DNA of 64,000 nt from Cellulomonas persica (GTDB taxonomy: Bacteria; Actinomycetota; Actinomycetes; Actinomycetales; Cellulomonadaceae), in the NCBI RefSeq assembly GCF_007989825.1, contig NZ_BJUA01000007.1, forward strand, positions 124,001 to 188,000, given 5' to 3'. The notes under the pieces are model-generated. The model ran no database searches and was not told where the DNA came from. It saw only the letters and a program-made list of their open reading frames with translations. Shown here in pieces: positions 20,396 to 28,721 of the stretch; the first letter of the stretch is position 1; every line of letters begins with the position of its first letter. The position numbers and the translations under genes are program-made.

Positions 20396-20418
20396 GTTCC
20401 CGACACCATGTCGGGAAC
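20396..20418. promoter_or_regulatory. 23-bp palindromic operator before the drug exporter
   Basis: A perfect inverted repeat has arms GTTCCCGACA and TGTCGGGAAC with a CCA spacer. It lies 19 bp before the exporter start codon and between divergent genes. The size and symmetry fit a TetR- or MarR-type dimer site. No regulator gene lies next to it. Confidence 0.65.
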
Positions 20419-20437
20419 AGGCGTAGGATCTGTGGAC

Positions 20438-22114
20438 GTGAACGCCCACCCGGACCGCTTCCACCGCCTGCGCTGGTGGGGGCTCGCCGCGATCTCCGTC
20501 GGCGTCGCCCTCATCATCATGGACGCGACCATCGTCTCGGTCGCCATGCCGAACATCATCGAGTCGCTCGACCTGTCGACCACCCAGGTGCAGTGGGTGC
20601 AAGAGGTCTACACGCTCGTGTTCGCCGCGCTGCTCATGGTCTGGGGGACGACGAGCGACCGCATCGGCCGCCGTCGCCTGCTGATCACCGGGCTGGTCGT
20701 GTTCGTCGGCGCGAGCATCCTGTGCGCGTTCGCCACCTCGGGCGCGTGGCTCATCGCCGCCCGCGCGCTGCAGGGCGTCGGCGGCTCGATGATCCTGCCG
20801 ACCACGCTCGCCCTGCTCAACGCGACGTTCCGCGGCCCCGAGCGTGGCATCGCGTTCGCGGTGTGGGGCTCCACGATCGGCTCGATGGCCGCCGTCGGGC
20901 CCGTGCTGGGCGGGTGGCTCACGTCGTCGTTCTCGTGGCACTGGGCATTCTGGATCAACGTGCCGTTCGGCATCGCCGTCATCGTGGGCCTGCTGCTCTG
21001 CGTCCAGGAGTCCCGCCAGCTCGACACCGCGCGCTTCACCGACTGGGTCGGCGCGGTCGCGTCGGTGCTGGGCTTCGGGATGCTGGTCTTCGCCCTCATC
21101 GAAGGCCGCGCGTACGGCTGGTGGTCGGCGCGCGAGTCCGCGCCCGTGAGTCTGGGTGAGCTGAGCATCATCCCGGTGCTGTTCGCGCTGTCCGTGATCG
21201 TGCTCGCCGCGCTCGTCGTGTGGGAGAAGGCGCGCGTCACCGCCGGCAGGTCCGTGCTGCTCGACGTCACGCTGTTCCGCATCCCGACCTTCAGCAACGG
21301 CAACGTCACCGCCCTGACCGTGTCTCTCGGCGAGTTCGGTCTCATCCTCTCGCTGCCGTTGTGGTTCCAGTACGTGCGCGGCATGGACGCGCTCGACGCC
21401 GGGCTCGCGCTCCTGCCGCTCGCGGTCGGCTCGTTCCTCGCGAGCGGCGGTGTGCACTCGCTGTCCAAGCGCCTGAGCGCGGTGCAGCTCGTCCGCCTCG
21501 GACTCGCGCTCGAGATCGCAGCGCTCGCCTCGCTCGCGCTGCTGATCCGCCCGGGCTCGTCCCTGTGGGTCACGGGTGTGCCGCTGTTCGTCTACGGCAT
21601 GGGCGTCGGGTTCGCGACCGCGCAGCTCACGCAGCTGATCCTCGCCGACGTGCCCGTCGACCGCTCGGGTCAGGCGTCCTCGACGCAGTCCACCGCACGC
21701 CAGGTGGGCTCGGCGCTCGGCATCGCCGTGCTCGGCACGGCGCTGTTCACCACGCTGCGCGCGAGCACCGAGTCGCGCCTGGCCGACGAGATCGCCGCGG
21801 ACCCGAAGGTCGACGGCCTCGTCGCGGCGGTCTCCGACTCCGCCGGCGCCCTCATCGAGCCGCTCGCGGCCAACCCCGCGACCGCGCACATCGCGGACGC
21901 CGCGCGTGAGGCACTCACGCACGGCGTCTCGGTCGCCGCGTGGACGGCCGTCGTCGCGCTCGTCGTCGGCTTCCTCACGACGATCCCGCTGGGCCGCTCG
22001 CGCGCGAGCGCGCCCGGACCGGACGGGCCGAGGTCCGACGAGACCGGGTCCGACCAGATCGCGTCCGACGAGACCGCGCAGGAGCCGGCGCGCGCCGCAC
22101 GACGCGAGGGCTGA
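20438..22114 (+). CDS. MFS drug exporter, DHA2 (14-helix) family
   Basis: The 558-residue membrane protein is an EmrB/QacA-type proton-driven multidrug exporter. Helix 1 carries MDATIVSVAMPNI (motif D1). Motif A reads SDRIGRRRLL, motif C lies in WGSTIGSMAAVGPVLGGWLTSSFSW, and about 14 hydrophobic segments are countable. The acidic C-terminus repeats SDE-type steps. GTG at 20438 is chosen because AGGA sits nine bases upstream; another GTG at 20432 is too close. The ORF upstream of it antisense to DUF2200 is not credible. The palindrome at 20396-20418 is a likely operator. Confidence 0.9.
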   Translation: MNAHPDRFHRLRWWGLAAISVGVALIIMDATIVSVAMPNIIESLDLSTTQVQWVQEVYTLVFAALLMVWGTTSDRIGRRRLLITGLVVFVGASILCAFATSGAWLIAARALQGVGGSMILPTTLALLNATFRGPERGIAFAVWGSTIGSMAAVGPVLGGWLTSSFSWHWAFWINVPFGIAVIVGLLLCVQESRQLDTARFTDWVGAVASVLGFGMLVFALIEGRAYGWWSARESAPVSLGELSIIPVLFALSVIVLAALVVWEKARVTAGRSVLLDVTLFRIPTFSNGNVTALTVSLGEFGLILSLPLWFQYVRGMDALDAGLALLPLAVGSFLASGGVHSLSKRLSAVQLVRLGLALEIAALASLALLIRPGSSLWVTGVPLFVYGMGVGFATAQLTQLILADVPVDRSGQASSTQSTARQVGSALGIAVLGTALFTTLRASTESRLADEIAADPKVDGLVAAVSDSAGALIEPLAANPATAHIADAAREALTHGVSVAAWTAVVALVVGFLTTIPLGRSRASAPGPDGPRSDETGSDQIASDETAQEPARAARREG

Positions 22115-22126
22115 CGGCCTCGAGCC

Positions 22127-22765
22127 TCAGGCCCGTTCCTGCCACGTGCACAGGCAGATGCGGTTACCCTGCGCGTCCGCCAGGACCCAGAAGCTCGGGG
22201 CGGCGCCGTCGTCCACCAGGCGCCCACCCGCGGCCAGTGCCGCGTCGATGCGCGGCTGCACCTGGCTCGGGTCCACCCACACGTCGAGGTGCCAGCGCTG
22301 CCGGGGCTCCTCGCTCCCGGACTGCTGGAACCAGACGGGCGGGAGCGCCTCGGCGGGGTCGCGCACCTCGTCGTCCTGGGCGCGGTAGCCGAGCGTCGCG
22401 GTGTAGAAGTCGATCACCTCGTGGTGGTCCGGGCTGTCGAGCGCGAGCTCGATGACGGCGCGCGACGTGCCCTGCAACGCGTGCCCGGCCTCGGCGGCGA
22501 ACGCGCTGATGTCGCGCGCGAGCCGGACGTCGCGCTCGGTCACGCCGCCGGCGTCGTGACTCGTGAGCCGGACGTCGACGTGCGGGTAGCGCAGGTCGAC
22601 GTCCGGATGGTGCCCCTGCTCCTCGGCCGCGGCGCCGATCCGGTTCGCGAGCGCGAGCCCGGCGGCGAAGCTCCCGGTGGCGATCCGGGTGTGAAGCCCG
22701 CCGGGCAGGTACACCCAGCCCGTCAGACCGGCGTCGGCGATCTGCTGTCCCGTCAGCGTTCCCAT
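22127..22765 (-). CDS. Pterin-4a-carbinolamine dehydratase-like domain fused to a VOC (glyoxalase_6) domain
   Basis: Two domains lie in 212 residues. Residues about 5-98 form a PCD/DCoH-like unit that keeps the histidine signature: HHPDVDLRYPHVDVRLTSHD, then GGVTERDVRLA. Residues about 104-210 form a VOC/glyoxalase_6 unit: VIELALDSPDHHEVIDFY, WHLDVWVDPSQVQPRIDAAL, ending NRICLCTWQ. Such fusions occur in actinobacteria. No phenylalanine hydroxylase gene is seen nearby, so a classical pterin-recycling role is unproven. The gene is convergent with the exporter, with 12 bp between them. Confidence 0.85.
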   Translation of the reverse strand: MGTLTGQQIADAGLTGWVYLPGGLHTRIATGSFAAGLALANRIGAAAEEQGHHPDVDLRYPHVDVRLTSHDAGGVTERDVRLARDISAFAAEAGHALQGTSRAVIELALDSPDHHEVIDFYTATLGYRAQDDEVRDPAEALPPVWFQQSGSEEPRQRWHLDVWVDPSQVQPRIDAALAAGGRLVDDGAAPSFWVLADAQGNRICLCTWQERA

Positions 22766-22940
22766 CGCCCCATGCTGACGCGCGCCTCCGACACGCGCAG
22801 GGCGAGCGGGCCGGGCGCTCGGGTGACCGGCCGCGACGCGCGTTCAGCACCTCGGGTGAATCGACGCCCCGGGGTAGCCGGTGCACTCGTGACGCTCAGT
22901 TGCCCCCGGCACGAGCCGATGGAGGACCTGGAGGTGGCCG

Positions 22941-24161
22941 GTGGTCGTCAAGGCTGTCCTGACGCTCGTCTCCGCCGCGGTCGCAGGTGTCGTCGCGGTG
23001 GCTCAGTGGCGACGACGCGCGACGACCGGGACCGCACCGCTCGCGCTGGTCATGGCCGCGGCCGCGTTCTGGGCCGTCGCCGAGGTCGCCGCCGCGAACG
23101 CGCCGTGGCCGCTCGCGCGGGACCTCGCGTCACCCGCGCTCCTGCCCGCGGGGAGCCTCGTCTCCGCCGGCGTCCTCTGGTACGCCCTGCACCTGTCCGG
23201 CCACGAGTCGTTCCTCACGCGACGCACCGCGCTGGCCCTCGCGGCCGAGCCCGTCCTCGTCGTCCTCGCGTCGGCGACGAACGGGCTCCACCAGCTCGTC
23301 GTCGTCGACGGCCCGTCCGGCCAGCGCCCCGCCGTCCTCTTCTGGGTCCACACGGCCTGGTGCTACGGGCTCATCGTGGCGGCCGTCGTGCTCCTCGTCC
23401 GGACCGCCGCCCGCTCCGTGCCCGGGCACCGCAGGGTCCTCGTCCTCGTCCTCGCGTCGTTGGCCCCGCCCCTGCTCGGCAACGTCGCCTCCCTCGTGTT
23501 CGAGGCGCAGGGCCTCGACCTCACCGGGGCGCTGTTCCTCGTCACCGCGTGCCTGTGGCTGTGGGTCGAGCGCAGTCGGCACCGGCTGCGGCGCACCCCG
23601 ATCTCGACCCAGCAGGTCCTGCGCACGCTCCCGGACGCCGTGGTCGTCATCGACGACGACGGCGTGGTCGTCAGCGTGAACGAGGCTGCGCTCGCCCTCC
23701 TCGACCGGACCCCGTCCGACGTCGTCGGAGCGCCCTGGGCGAGGATCGCCCGCGACGTCCTCCCGTCCGAGGTCGCCTCGACCACGCGGACCGTCACGAT
23801 GCTCGACGACGGCCGGCACCTCGACGTCCGGATCACACCCATGTACGCGCCGAACGGGAGCGTCGCCGGCTCGGTCGTCGTCGCCCGTGACGTCACCGAG
23901 CTCGAGCGGATGCGCGCCGAGCTCGCGGACCAGGTCCTGCGCGACCCGCTCACCGGGCTCCACAACCGCCGCCACCTCGACGCCGTCCTCGCCAGGATCG
24001 ACGCGGGCGGCGCGTCCGAGCGATCCGTCGTCGCCGCCGTCGTCGACCTCGACCACTTCAAGCAGGTCAACGACCGCTACGGGCACGAGGTCGGGGACCA
24101 GGTGCCCGTCGCGTTCGCGGGCCAGCTCCGGCGGCTCTTCCGGTCCGCCGTGACCGGGTGA
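22941..24161 (+). CDS. 7TM-PAS-GGDEF protein truncated before the GGDEF signature
   Basis: The 406-residue protein starts with about seven hydrophobic segments (residues 1-210) like the histidine-kinase N-terminal 7TM sensor domain. A PAS domain follows (about 225-335: TLPDAVVVIDDDGVVVSVNEAA), then the opening of a diguanylate cyclase domain (RDPLTGLHNRRHLDAVL, DLDHFKQVNDRYGHEVGDQ). It stops at SAVTG, some 20 residues before the expected GG(D/E)EF loop, so the active site and about 90-100 residues are absent. The 79 bp to the next gene hold no remnant in any frame. GTG at 22941 follows GGAGG. It cannot be a normal c-di-GMP synthase; it is probably a decaying gene. Confidence 0.82.
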   Translation: MVVKAVLTLVSAAVAGVVAVAQWRRRATTGTAPLALVMAAAAFWAVAEVAAANAPWPLARDLASPALLPAGSLVSAGVLWYALHLSGHESFLTRRTALALAAEPVLVVLASATNGLHQLVVVDGPSGQRPAVLFWVHTAWCYGLIVAAVVLLVRTAARSVPGHRRVLVLVLASLAPPLLGNVASLVFEAQGLDLTGALFLVTACLWLWVERSRHRLRRTPISTQQVLRTLPDAVVVIDDDGVVVSVNEAALALLDRTPSDVVGAPWARIARDVLPSEVASTTRTVTMLDDGRHLDVRITPMYAPNGSVAGSVVVARDVTELERMRAELADQVLRDPLTGLHNRRHLDAVLARIDAGGASERSVVAAVVDLDHFKQVNDRYGHEVGDQVPVAFAGQLRRLFRSAVTG

Positions 24162-24240
24162 CGGTCGCCGGGAGTGGGTGACCCGCCCCCGGCGCCTGAG
24201 CGAAGGGCGCGCCCGGGCGGGGGGCAGGTCCGTGCGGGGG

Positions 24241-24750
24241 TCAGGTCCGCGCGCGGGCGCGGTACGCGCGGGCCTTCATCACGTCGCCGCACTCCCCCAT
24301 CGAGCACCACCGGCCGGACCGGTTGCGGGACGCGTCGTAGTAGACCCACTGGCAGGCGGGGTTGGCGCACGCCTTGAGTCGCTGCAGCCGCCCCTCGCGG
24401 TGCTCGTCCAGCACGACGACGAGCAGGCGGGCCAGGTCGTCGTCCTCGTCGGCGGGTGTCAGCCGGGGGCCGTCGGGGCCGACCCGGAGCACGACCCGCC
24501 GTCGCGCGGCCTCGTCGTCGAGAGCCGCCGGGTCGCCGTCGACCACGAACGCACGCAGGGCGTCGCGCAGCGCGCGCAACGGCGCGGGGGCCTCGGCGAG
24601 CGTGTCGACGCCGTGGAAGCGGTTGTCGGTGTTGAGCAGCGCCCGCAGTCGCTCGAGCGCGCCGGGCGCGACGCCCGGTTCAGCACCCTGGGTGATCCAG
24701 GGGTCCAGGGCGTTGACGACGGGCACGAGAGCCAGCATAGTCGTCACCAT
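24241..24750 (-). CDS. CGNR zinc-finger / ABATE domain transcriptional regulator
   Basis: The 169-residue protein ends in the CGNR-type zinc finger CANPACQWVYYDASRNRSGR followed by WCSMGECGDVMKARAYRAR. That gives four cysteines for zinc and the usual DNA-contacting basic tail; the canonical NR of CGNR is replaced by DV, a recurring variant. The N-terminal 110 residues fit the stress-sensing ABATE domain. Start is ATG 24750, or ATG 24738 as an alternative; neither has a strong ribosome site. It is divergent from the hemerythrin gene with a palindrome between them, so it may control both. Confidence 0.85.
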   Translation of the reverse strand: MVTTMLALVPVVNALDPWITQGAEPGVAPGALERLRALLNTDNRFHGVDTLAEAPAPLRALRDALRAFVVDGDPAALDDEAARRRVVLRVGPDGPRLTPADEDDDLARLLVVVLDEHREGRLQRLKACANPACQWVYYDASRNRSGRWCSMGECGDVMKARAYRARART

Positions 24751-24760
24751 CGTGCAGTTT

Positions 24761-24770
24761 TCACTAGTGA
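24761..24770. promoter_or_regulatory. Palindrome TCACTAGTGA between CGNR regulator and hemerythrin gene
   Basis: A perfect 10-bp palindrome sits in the 33-bp divergent gap, 10 bp from the regulator start and 13 bp from the hemerythrin start. At this distance a bound protein would block either gene's initiation. AT content is higher here than in the surroundings. Confidence 0.5.
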
Positions 24771-24783
24771 CGTTGGGACCGCG

Positions 24784-25470
24784 ATGACGACGACCACCAC
24801 ACCGACCAGGCCACGCGCCGACCAGCCCGGGTGCGACACCTCCGACATGCTCACGATCCACGCGCTGTTCCGCCGCGCGTTCACGGACCTGCCCGACCTG
24901 GTGCGCGGCGTCGCCGACGGCGACCTGCGGCGCACCGCTGTCGTCGCCGCCCACGCACGTGAGGTCGCGGGCGCGCTGCACCACCACCACACCGGCGAGG
25001 ACCAGCTCCTGTGGGACGAGCTCGAGAAGCGCGCGCCCGCGTGCGCGCTGCACGTCGGCCGCATGCGCGCCCAGCACGCCGTCACGGCCGAGGAGCTGCG
25101 TGAGCTGCACGAAGCGCTGCCCGCGTGGGAGCGGACGGCATCCGTACCCGCGCGCGAGCACGTCGCCGACGTCCTCGACACCATGCGGGACACGCTGCTG
25201 ACGCACCTCGGCGACGAGGAGTCCGCGATCCTGCCGACCGCGTCCACGGTGATGACCCAGCGCGAGTGGTCCGCGCTGCACGAGCACGGGATGAAGTCCG
25301 TCCCGCGTGACCGCCTCCTGCTTCAGCTCGGCTGGATCCTCGAGGTCGTCCCCGCCGACGAGCGAGCGGGTTGGCTCAAGGCGAACCTCCCGGCCCCCGC
25401 CCGGCTGCTGTGGCACCTCGTCGGCCGACGCCGGTTCGCCGCCCACCGAGGACGCATCTACGCGAGCTGA
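24784..25470 (+). CDS. Hemerythrin domain-containing protein
   Basis: The 228-residue protein carries a hemerythrin HHE-type domain (about 20-160). Iron ligands are visible in HALFRRAF, HHHHTGEDQLLWDEL, HVGRMRAQH and THLGDEESAILP. These would form a di-iron site that senses or binds oxygen, nitric oxide or related species. The C-terminal 60 residues are helical with a GWILEVVPADERAGWLKANLP segment often seen in actinobacterial members. ATG 24784 is the first in-frame start after the palindrome. Pairing with a CGNR/ABATE regulator suggests a redox or nitrosative response, which is inferred. Confidence 0.87.
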   Translation: MTTTTTPTRPRADQPGCDTSDMLTIHALFRRAFTDLPDLVRGVADGDLRRTAVVAAHAREVAGALHHHHTGEDQLLWDELEKRAPACALHVGRMRAQHAVTAEELRELHEALPAWERTASVPAREHVADVLDTMRDTLLTHLGDEESAILPTASTVMTQREWSALHEHGMKSVPRDRLLLQLGWILEVVPADERAGWLKANLPAPARLLWHLVGRRRFAAHRGRIYAS

Positions 25471-25505
25471 CCTCTCGCCGAGGCGCCGGGCGCGTCCCCG
25501 GCATC

Positions 25506-25552
25506 ACGCCCGTCGACGCCGGCCATCCAGCCGCCGGACGTCGACCGGGCGT
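25506..25552. terminator. Hairpin between convergent hemerythrin and beta-helix genes
   Basis: Arms 25506-25523 and 25533-25552 pair over about 18 bp with two single-base bulges and a 9-base loop. The 3' arm ends two bases from the beta-helix gene's stop, so it can serve both converging genes. Confidence 0.5.
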
Positions 25553-25554
25553 CC

Positions 25555-27456
25555 TCAGCAGAGGGCAGGGGTGCCGCCGTCGCCCGCCACGCACAGGTCC
25601 TTGCCCGGCCCGCCGTCCATGGTGTCCACCCCCGGGCCGCCGATCAGCAGGTCCTTGCCCGCTCCGCCCTCGAGCACGTCACCCCCGGGGCCTCCGAGCA
25701 GCAGGTCCGCGCCGTCACCGCCGATCAGGCGGTCGTCGCCCTTGCCGCCGATGAGGATGTCGGCACCGCCCAGGCCGCACAGCACGTCGTCGCCGTGCCC
25801 GCCGATCAGCAGATCGCTCCACGCGGTTCCCGTGCGGGTGCAGACCGCCTCGGCGGCGGGCTCCTCGATCTCGACCGCACCCGCCTCGCAGTCGGTGCCG
25901 GTCGGCCGGGTGACGCCGCGCTGGTCGACCGCGAAGACCGTGCACGCGGCGGCGGGGACGGCGCCGGCCACGGGGCTCGTGCCCAGCGGCAGCAGCGTCC
26001 GGGTCGGTCCGCCGTTGTCGGCCAGCGCCCCGAGCTGGACGTCGCCCACGCCGCTCTGGTCGCCGGGACCGCCGACGAACGCGCACGACGCGTCGCCGCC
26101 GACGTTGTACCCCGACGAGGTCGTCGTGCCGGCGATCGCGCAGTCCGTGCCGCCGCCCGCGGCCGCCCCGACGACCGAGCCGAAGCTCCCGAGATCCGCC
26201 CCGGTGGCGATGTTCGCGCCGGTCGGCGCGCTGTTGCCGACCACGGTCGCGTGCCGCAGCACCACGTCGCCGGTGCTGGTGGCGACACCGCCGCCGGCCA
26301 CCTGCGCGGTGTTCCCCGAGAACGTCGAGTTGTCGACGTGGACCTCGCCGGTCACCGCGTGGATGCCGCCACCACGACCGTCCGCGCCGGTCGCCGAGTT
26401 CCCGCTGAACGTCGACCGCGTGACGACGACCTGGGCCTGCGGCGCGTCGTCGGTCAGCTCGACGATCGAGACGACCAGCCCGCCGCCCGGGCCGACGCGC
26501 GTGTTCCCGGCGACGGTCGAGTCGGTGATCGTCGCGGTCCGCTCATCGGTCGGCTCGTCCTGGTCGACCGCCCACACGATGCCACCGCCGGTCGTCGAGC
26601 CGGCCGGGACGTTCCCGGTGATCGTCGACCCGGTCACCACGAGGTCCCCGCACGCCGAGCAGGAGACGCCCGGTCCGCCGTTGTCGACGGCCGACGACCT
26701 GATGAACGTCAGCTCGCCCGCGCCCTGGCCCGTCGTGAAGACGCCGCCCTGGCCGTTGTCGCTGATCGTCGAGTCCTCGATGCCGACCGCGCCGTCGATC
26801 GCGCCGATCGCCCGCCCGGTGTGCTGCGTGATGGTCGACCCGTCGAGCGAGATCCCGCCGAACGAGACCCGGATGCCGGTGCCGGTGTTCGGCCCGAGCA
26901 CCGAGTCGACGACCGCGATGCTCGACCCGTGGCCCTCCTCGCCGCTGTTCAGCACCGGACCGGTCGCCGCGTCGTTGCCGGACACGGTCACACCCGTCAG
27001 AGCGAGGTCGCTGTTGAACCGCACCGCGGCGCCGTCGAAGGTGTCGCCGCCGGTGATCGTGAGGTCGTCGATCGCGACCTCGGTGGTGCTGTCGAGCGTG
27101 TCGAGCACCCGTTCGCCCGGGCAGGTCTGCTCGACCGTCGAGCCGTTGCCGTCGATCGTCAGCGTCTGCGCGCCGGTGTGGTCGAGGTCGCCCGCGACGT
27201 TCGCGTCCTCGTCGTCGCCGCACACGGTGAGCTCGTACGTGGCGGCCGCGGCGAGGTCGACGACCGTGGGCTCCGTGGCCGCGTTGGCCGCGTCCAGCGC
27301 CTCACGCAACGAGACGAGGCCGTCGCCGCCGTCGACGACGTCGGCCGTCGTCGTCACGGTGACCGTCGCGGCCGCCGACGGGGTCGCGAGCAGCACCACC
27401 GGGATCGAGGCTGCAACGAGGGCGAAGGTGCTGACGACAGCGGCGCGCTTCATCAT
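25555..27456 (-). CDS. Secreted right-handed beta-helix protein with C-terminal RTX-like calcium repeats
   Basis: The 633-residue product has a Sec signal peptide (residues about 1-29, ending PSAAA) and no anchor. Next comes a parallel beta-helix of the choice-of-anchor Q / Pmp type (about 30-490), with repeated TITGG, STFSGN and STVAGNT turns and a terminal LADNGGPTRTLLPLGTSP motif. Five to six glycine-rich nonapeptide repeats close the protein (about 535-625; units like GGKGDDRLI and GGAGKDLLI), which bind calcium in RTX proteins. It is likely a secreted adhesin or carbohydrate-binding surface protein; a lyase activity cannot be excluded. ATG at 27456 is used; the open frame further upstream is antisense to ychF. 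Confidence 0.87.
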   Translation of the reverse strand: MMKRAAVVSTFALVAASIPVVLLATPSAAATVTVTTTADVVDGGDGLVSLREALDAANAATEPTVVDLAAAATYELTVCGDDEDANVAGDLDHTGAQTLTIDGNGSTVEQTCPGERVLDTLDSTTEVAIDDLTITGGDTFDGAAVRFNSDLALTGVTVSGNDAATGPVLNSGEEGHGSSIAVVDSVLGPNTGTGIRVSFGGISLDGSTITQHTGRAIGAIDGAVGIEDSTISDNGQGGVFTTGQGAGELTFIRSSAVDNGGPGVSCSACGDLVVTGSTITGNVPAGSTTGGGIVWAVDQDEPTDERTATITDSTVAGNTRVGPGGGLVVSIVELTDDAPQAQVVVTRSTFSGNSATGADGRGGGIHAVTGEVHVDNSTFSGNTAQVAGGGVATSTGDVVLRHATVVGNSAPTGANIATGADLGSFGSVVGAAAGGGTDCAIAGTTTSSGYNVGGDASCAFVGGPGDQSGVGDVQLGALADNGGPTRTLLPLGTSPVAGAVPAAACTVFAVDQRGVTRPTGTDCEAGAVEIEEPAAEAVCTRTGTAWSDLLIGGHGDDVLCGLGGADILIGGKGDDRLIGGDGADLLLGGPGGDVLEGGAGKDLLIGGPGVDTMDGGPGKDLCVAGDGGTPALC

Positions 27457-27549
27457 GGCGAGGTCCCCCAGACCGGGCCCGCCCGACGGCATTGTCGGAT
27501 TCGCCCGATTTCGACACCTCAGGATCCACCCGACGGCGCGTGCCCGCCA

Positions 27550-27576
27550 CCCCCCGCCGAAGAGAGCGACGGGGGG
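27550..27576. terminator. Hairpin after ychF
   Basis: CCCCCCG and CGGGGGG arms (27550-27556, 27570-27576) with a 13-base loop lie 20 bp past the ychF stop on the minus strand. They also lie about 95 bp upstream of the beta-helix gene start. Confidence 0.45.
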
Positions 27577-27596
27577 GCACCACCCCAGCGCCCTCG

Positions 27597-28673
27597 TCAG
27601 ACGTTGAAGCGGAACTCCACCACGTCGCCGTCGTGCATGACGTAGTCCTTGCCCTCGATCCGGGCCTTGCCGGCGGCACGCGCGGCGGCGACCGAGCCGG
27701 TCTCGACCAGGTCGTCGAACGAGACGACCTCGGCCTTGATGAAGCCCTTCTGGAAGTCCGTGTGGATCACGCCGGCGGCCTGCGGCGCTGTCCAGCCCTG
27801 GCGGATCGTCCAGGCGCGGGCCTCCTTGGGCCCCGCGGTGAGGTACGTCTGCAGGCCGAGGGTGTGGAAGCCGACGCGCGCGAGCTGGTCGAGCCCCGCC
27901 TCGTCCTGGCCGTTCGCCTCGAGCATCTCGCGCGCCTCGTCGGGCTCGAGCTCGACGAGCTCGGACTCGAACTTCGCGTCGAGGAAGATCGCGTCGGCCG
28001 GCGCGACGAGCGCGCGCAGCTCGTCCTGCATCGCGGCATCCGCCAGGCCGGCGTCGTCGGTGTTGAAGACGTAGATGAACGGCTTCGACGTCATGAGCTG
28101 CAGCGCGCGGACGTGCTCGTCGTCGCCGAGGCCCGCGGAGAACAGCGTCTTGCCGGTCTGCAGCACCTCGAGCGCACGCTTCGCCGCGTCCAGCACCTCG
28201 GGCTCGGTCTTCTTGCCGCGGACCTCCTTCTCGAGACGCGGGATCGCGTTCTCGAGCGTCTGCAGGTCGGCGAGGATCAGCTCGGTCGAGATGATCTCGA
28301 TGTCGTCCTTCGGGCTCACCTGGCCGGACACGTGCACGACGTCGGGGTCGGCGAACGCGCGCGTGACCTGGCAGATCGCGTCGGCCTCGCGGATGTTCGC
28401 GAGGAACTTGTTGCCCAGGCCCTCGCCCTCGGAGGCGCCCTTGACGATGCCGGCGATGTCGACGAACGAGACCGTGGCGGGCACGGTCCGCTCCGAGCCG
28501 AAGACCTCGGCGAGCTTGTCCAGCCGCGGGTCGGGCAGCGGCACGACGCCGACGTTCGGCTCGATCGTCGCGAAAGGGTAGTTCGCGGCGAGCACCTGCG
28601 CGCGGGTCAGGGCGTTGAAGAGGGTGGACTTGCCGACGTTGGGCAGGCCGACGATGCCGATGGTGAGTGCCAC
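27597..28673 (-). CDS. ychF: YchF/Ola1-type ATPase of the Obg GTPase family
   Basis: YchF is a ribosome-associated P-loop NTPase that prefers ATP and modulates stress and redox responses. The 358 residues show G1 GLPNVGKSTLFNAL at 8-21, NYPFATIEPNVGVV, G3 DIAGIVKGASEGEGLGNKFL, and NTDD in place of the NKxD guanine motif, the hallmark of the family. A C-terminal TGS-like domain ends DVVEFRFNV. Start is ATG or a near-cognate at 28673, just after a short spacer from the ABC permease operon. Confidence 0.96.
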   Translation of the reverse strand: MALTIGIVGLPNVGKSTLFNALTRAQVLAANYPFATIEPNVGVVPLPDPRLDKLAEVFGSERTVPATVSFVDIAGIVKGASEGEGLGNKFLANIREADAICQVTRAFADPDVVHVSGQVSPKDDIEIISTELILADLQTLENAIPRLEKEVRGKKTEPEVLDAAKRALEVLQTGKTLFSAGLGDDEHVRALQLMTSKPFIYVFNTDDAGLADAAMQDELRALVAPADAIFLDAKFESELVELEPDEAREMLEANGQDEAGLDQLARVGFHTLGLQTYLTAGPKEARAWTIRQGWTAPQAAGVIHTDFQKGFIKAEVVSFDDLVETGSVAAARAAGKARIEGKDYVMHDGDVVEFRFNV

Positions 28674-28721
28674 GGGCGGACAGTCTACGGGGGCGCTCGC
28701 ACGGCCCGGTCCGCCGCGGGA

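Noticed and set aside
20252-21922. Upstream extension of the DUF2200 frame antisense to the drug exporter
   Set aside because: Charged low-complexity translation with no domain; the family length ends at the ATG at 20251.
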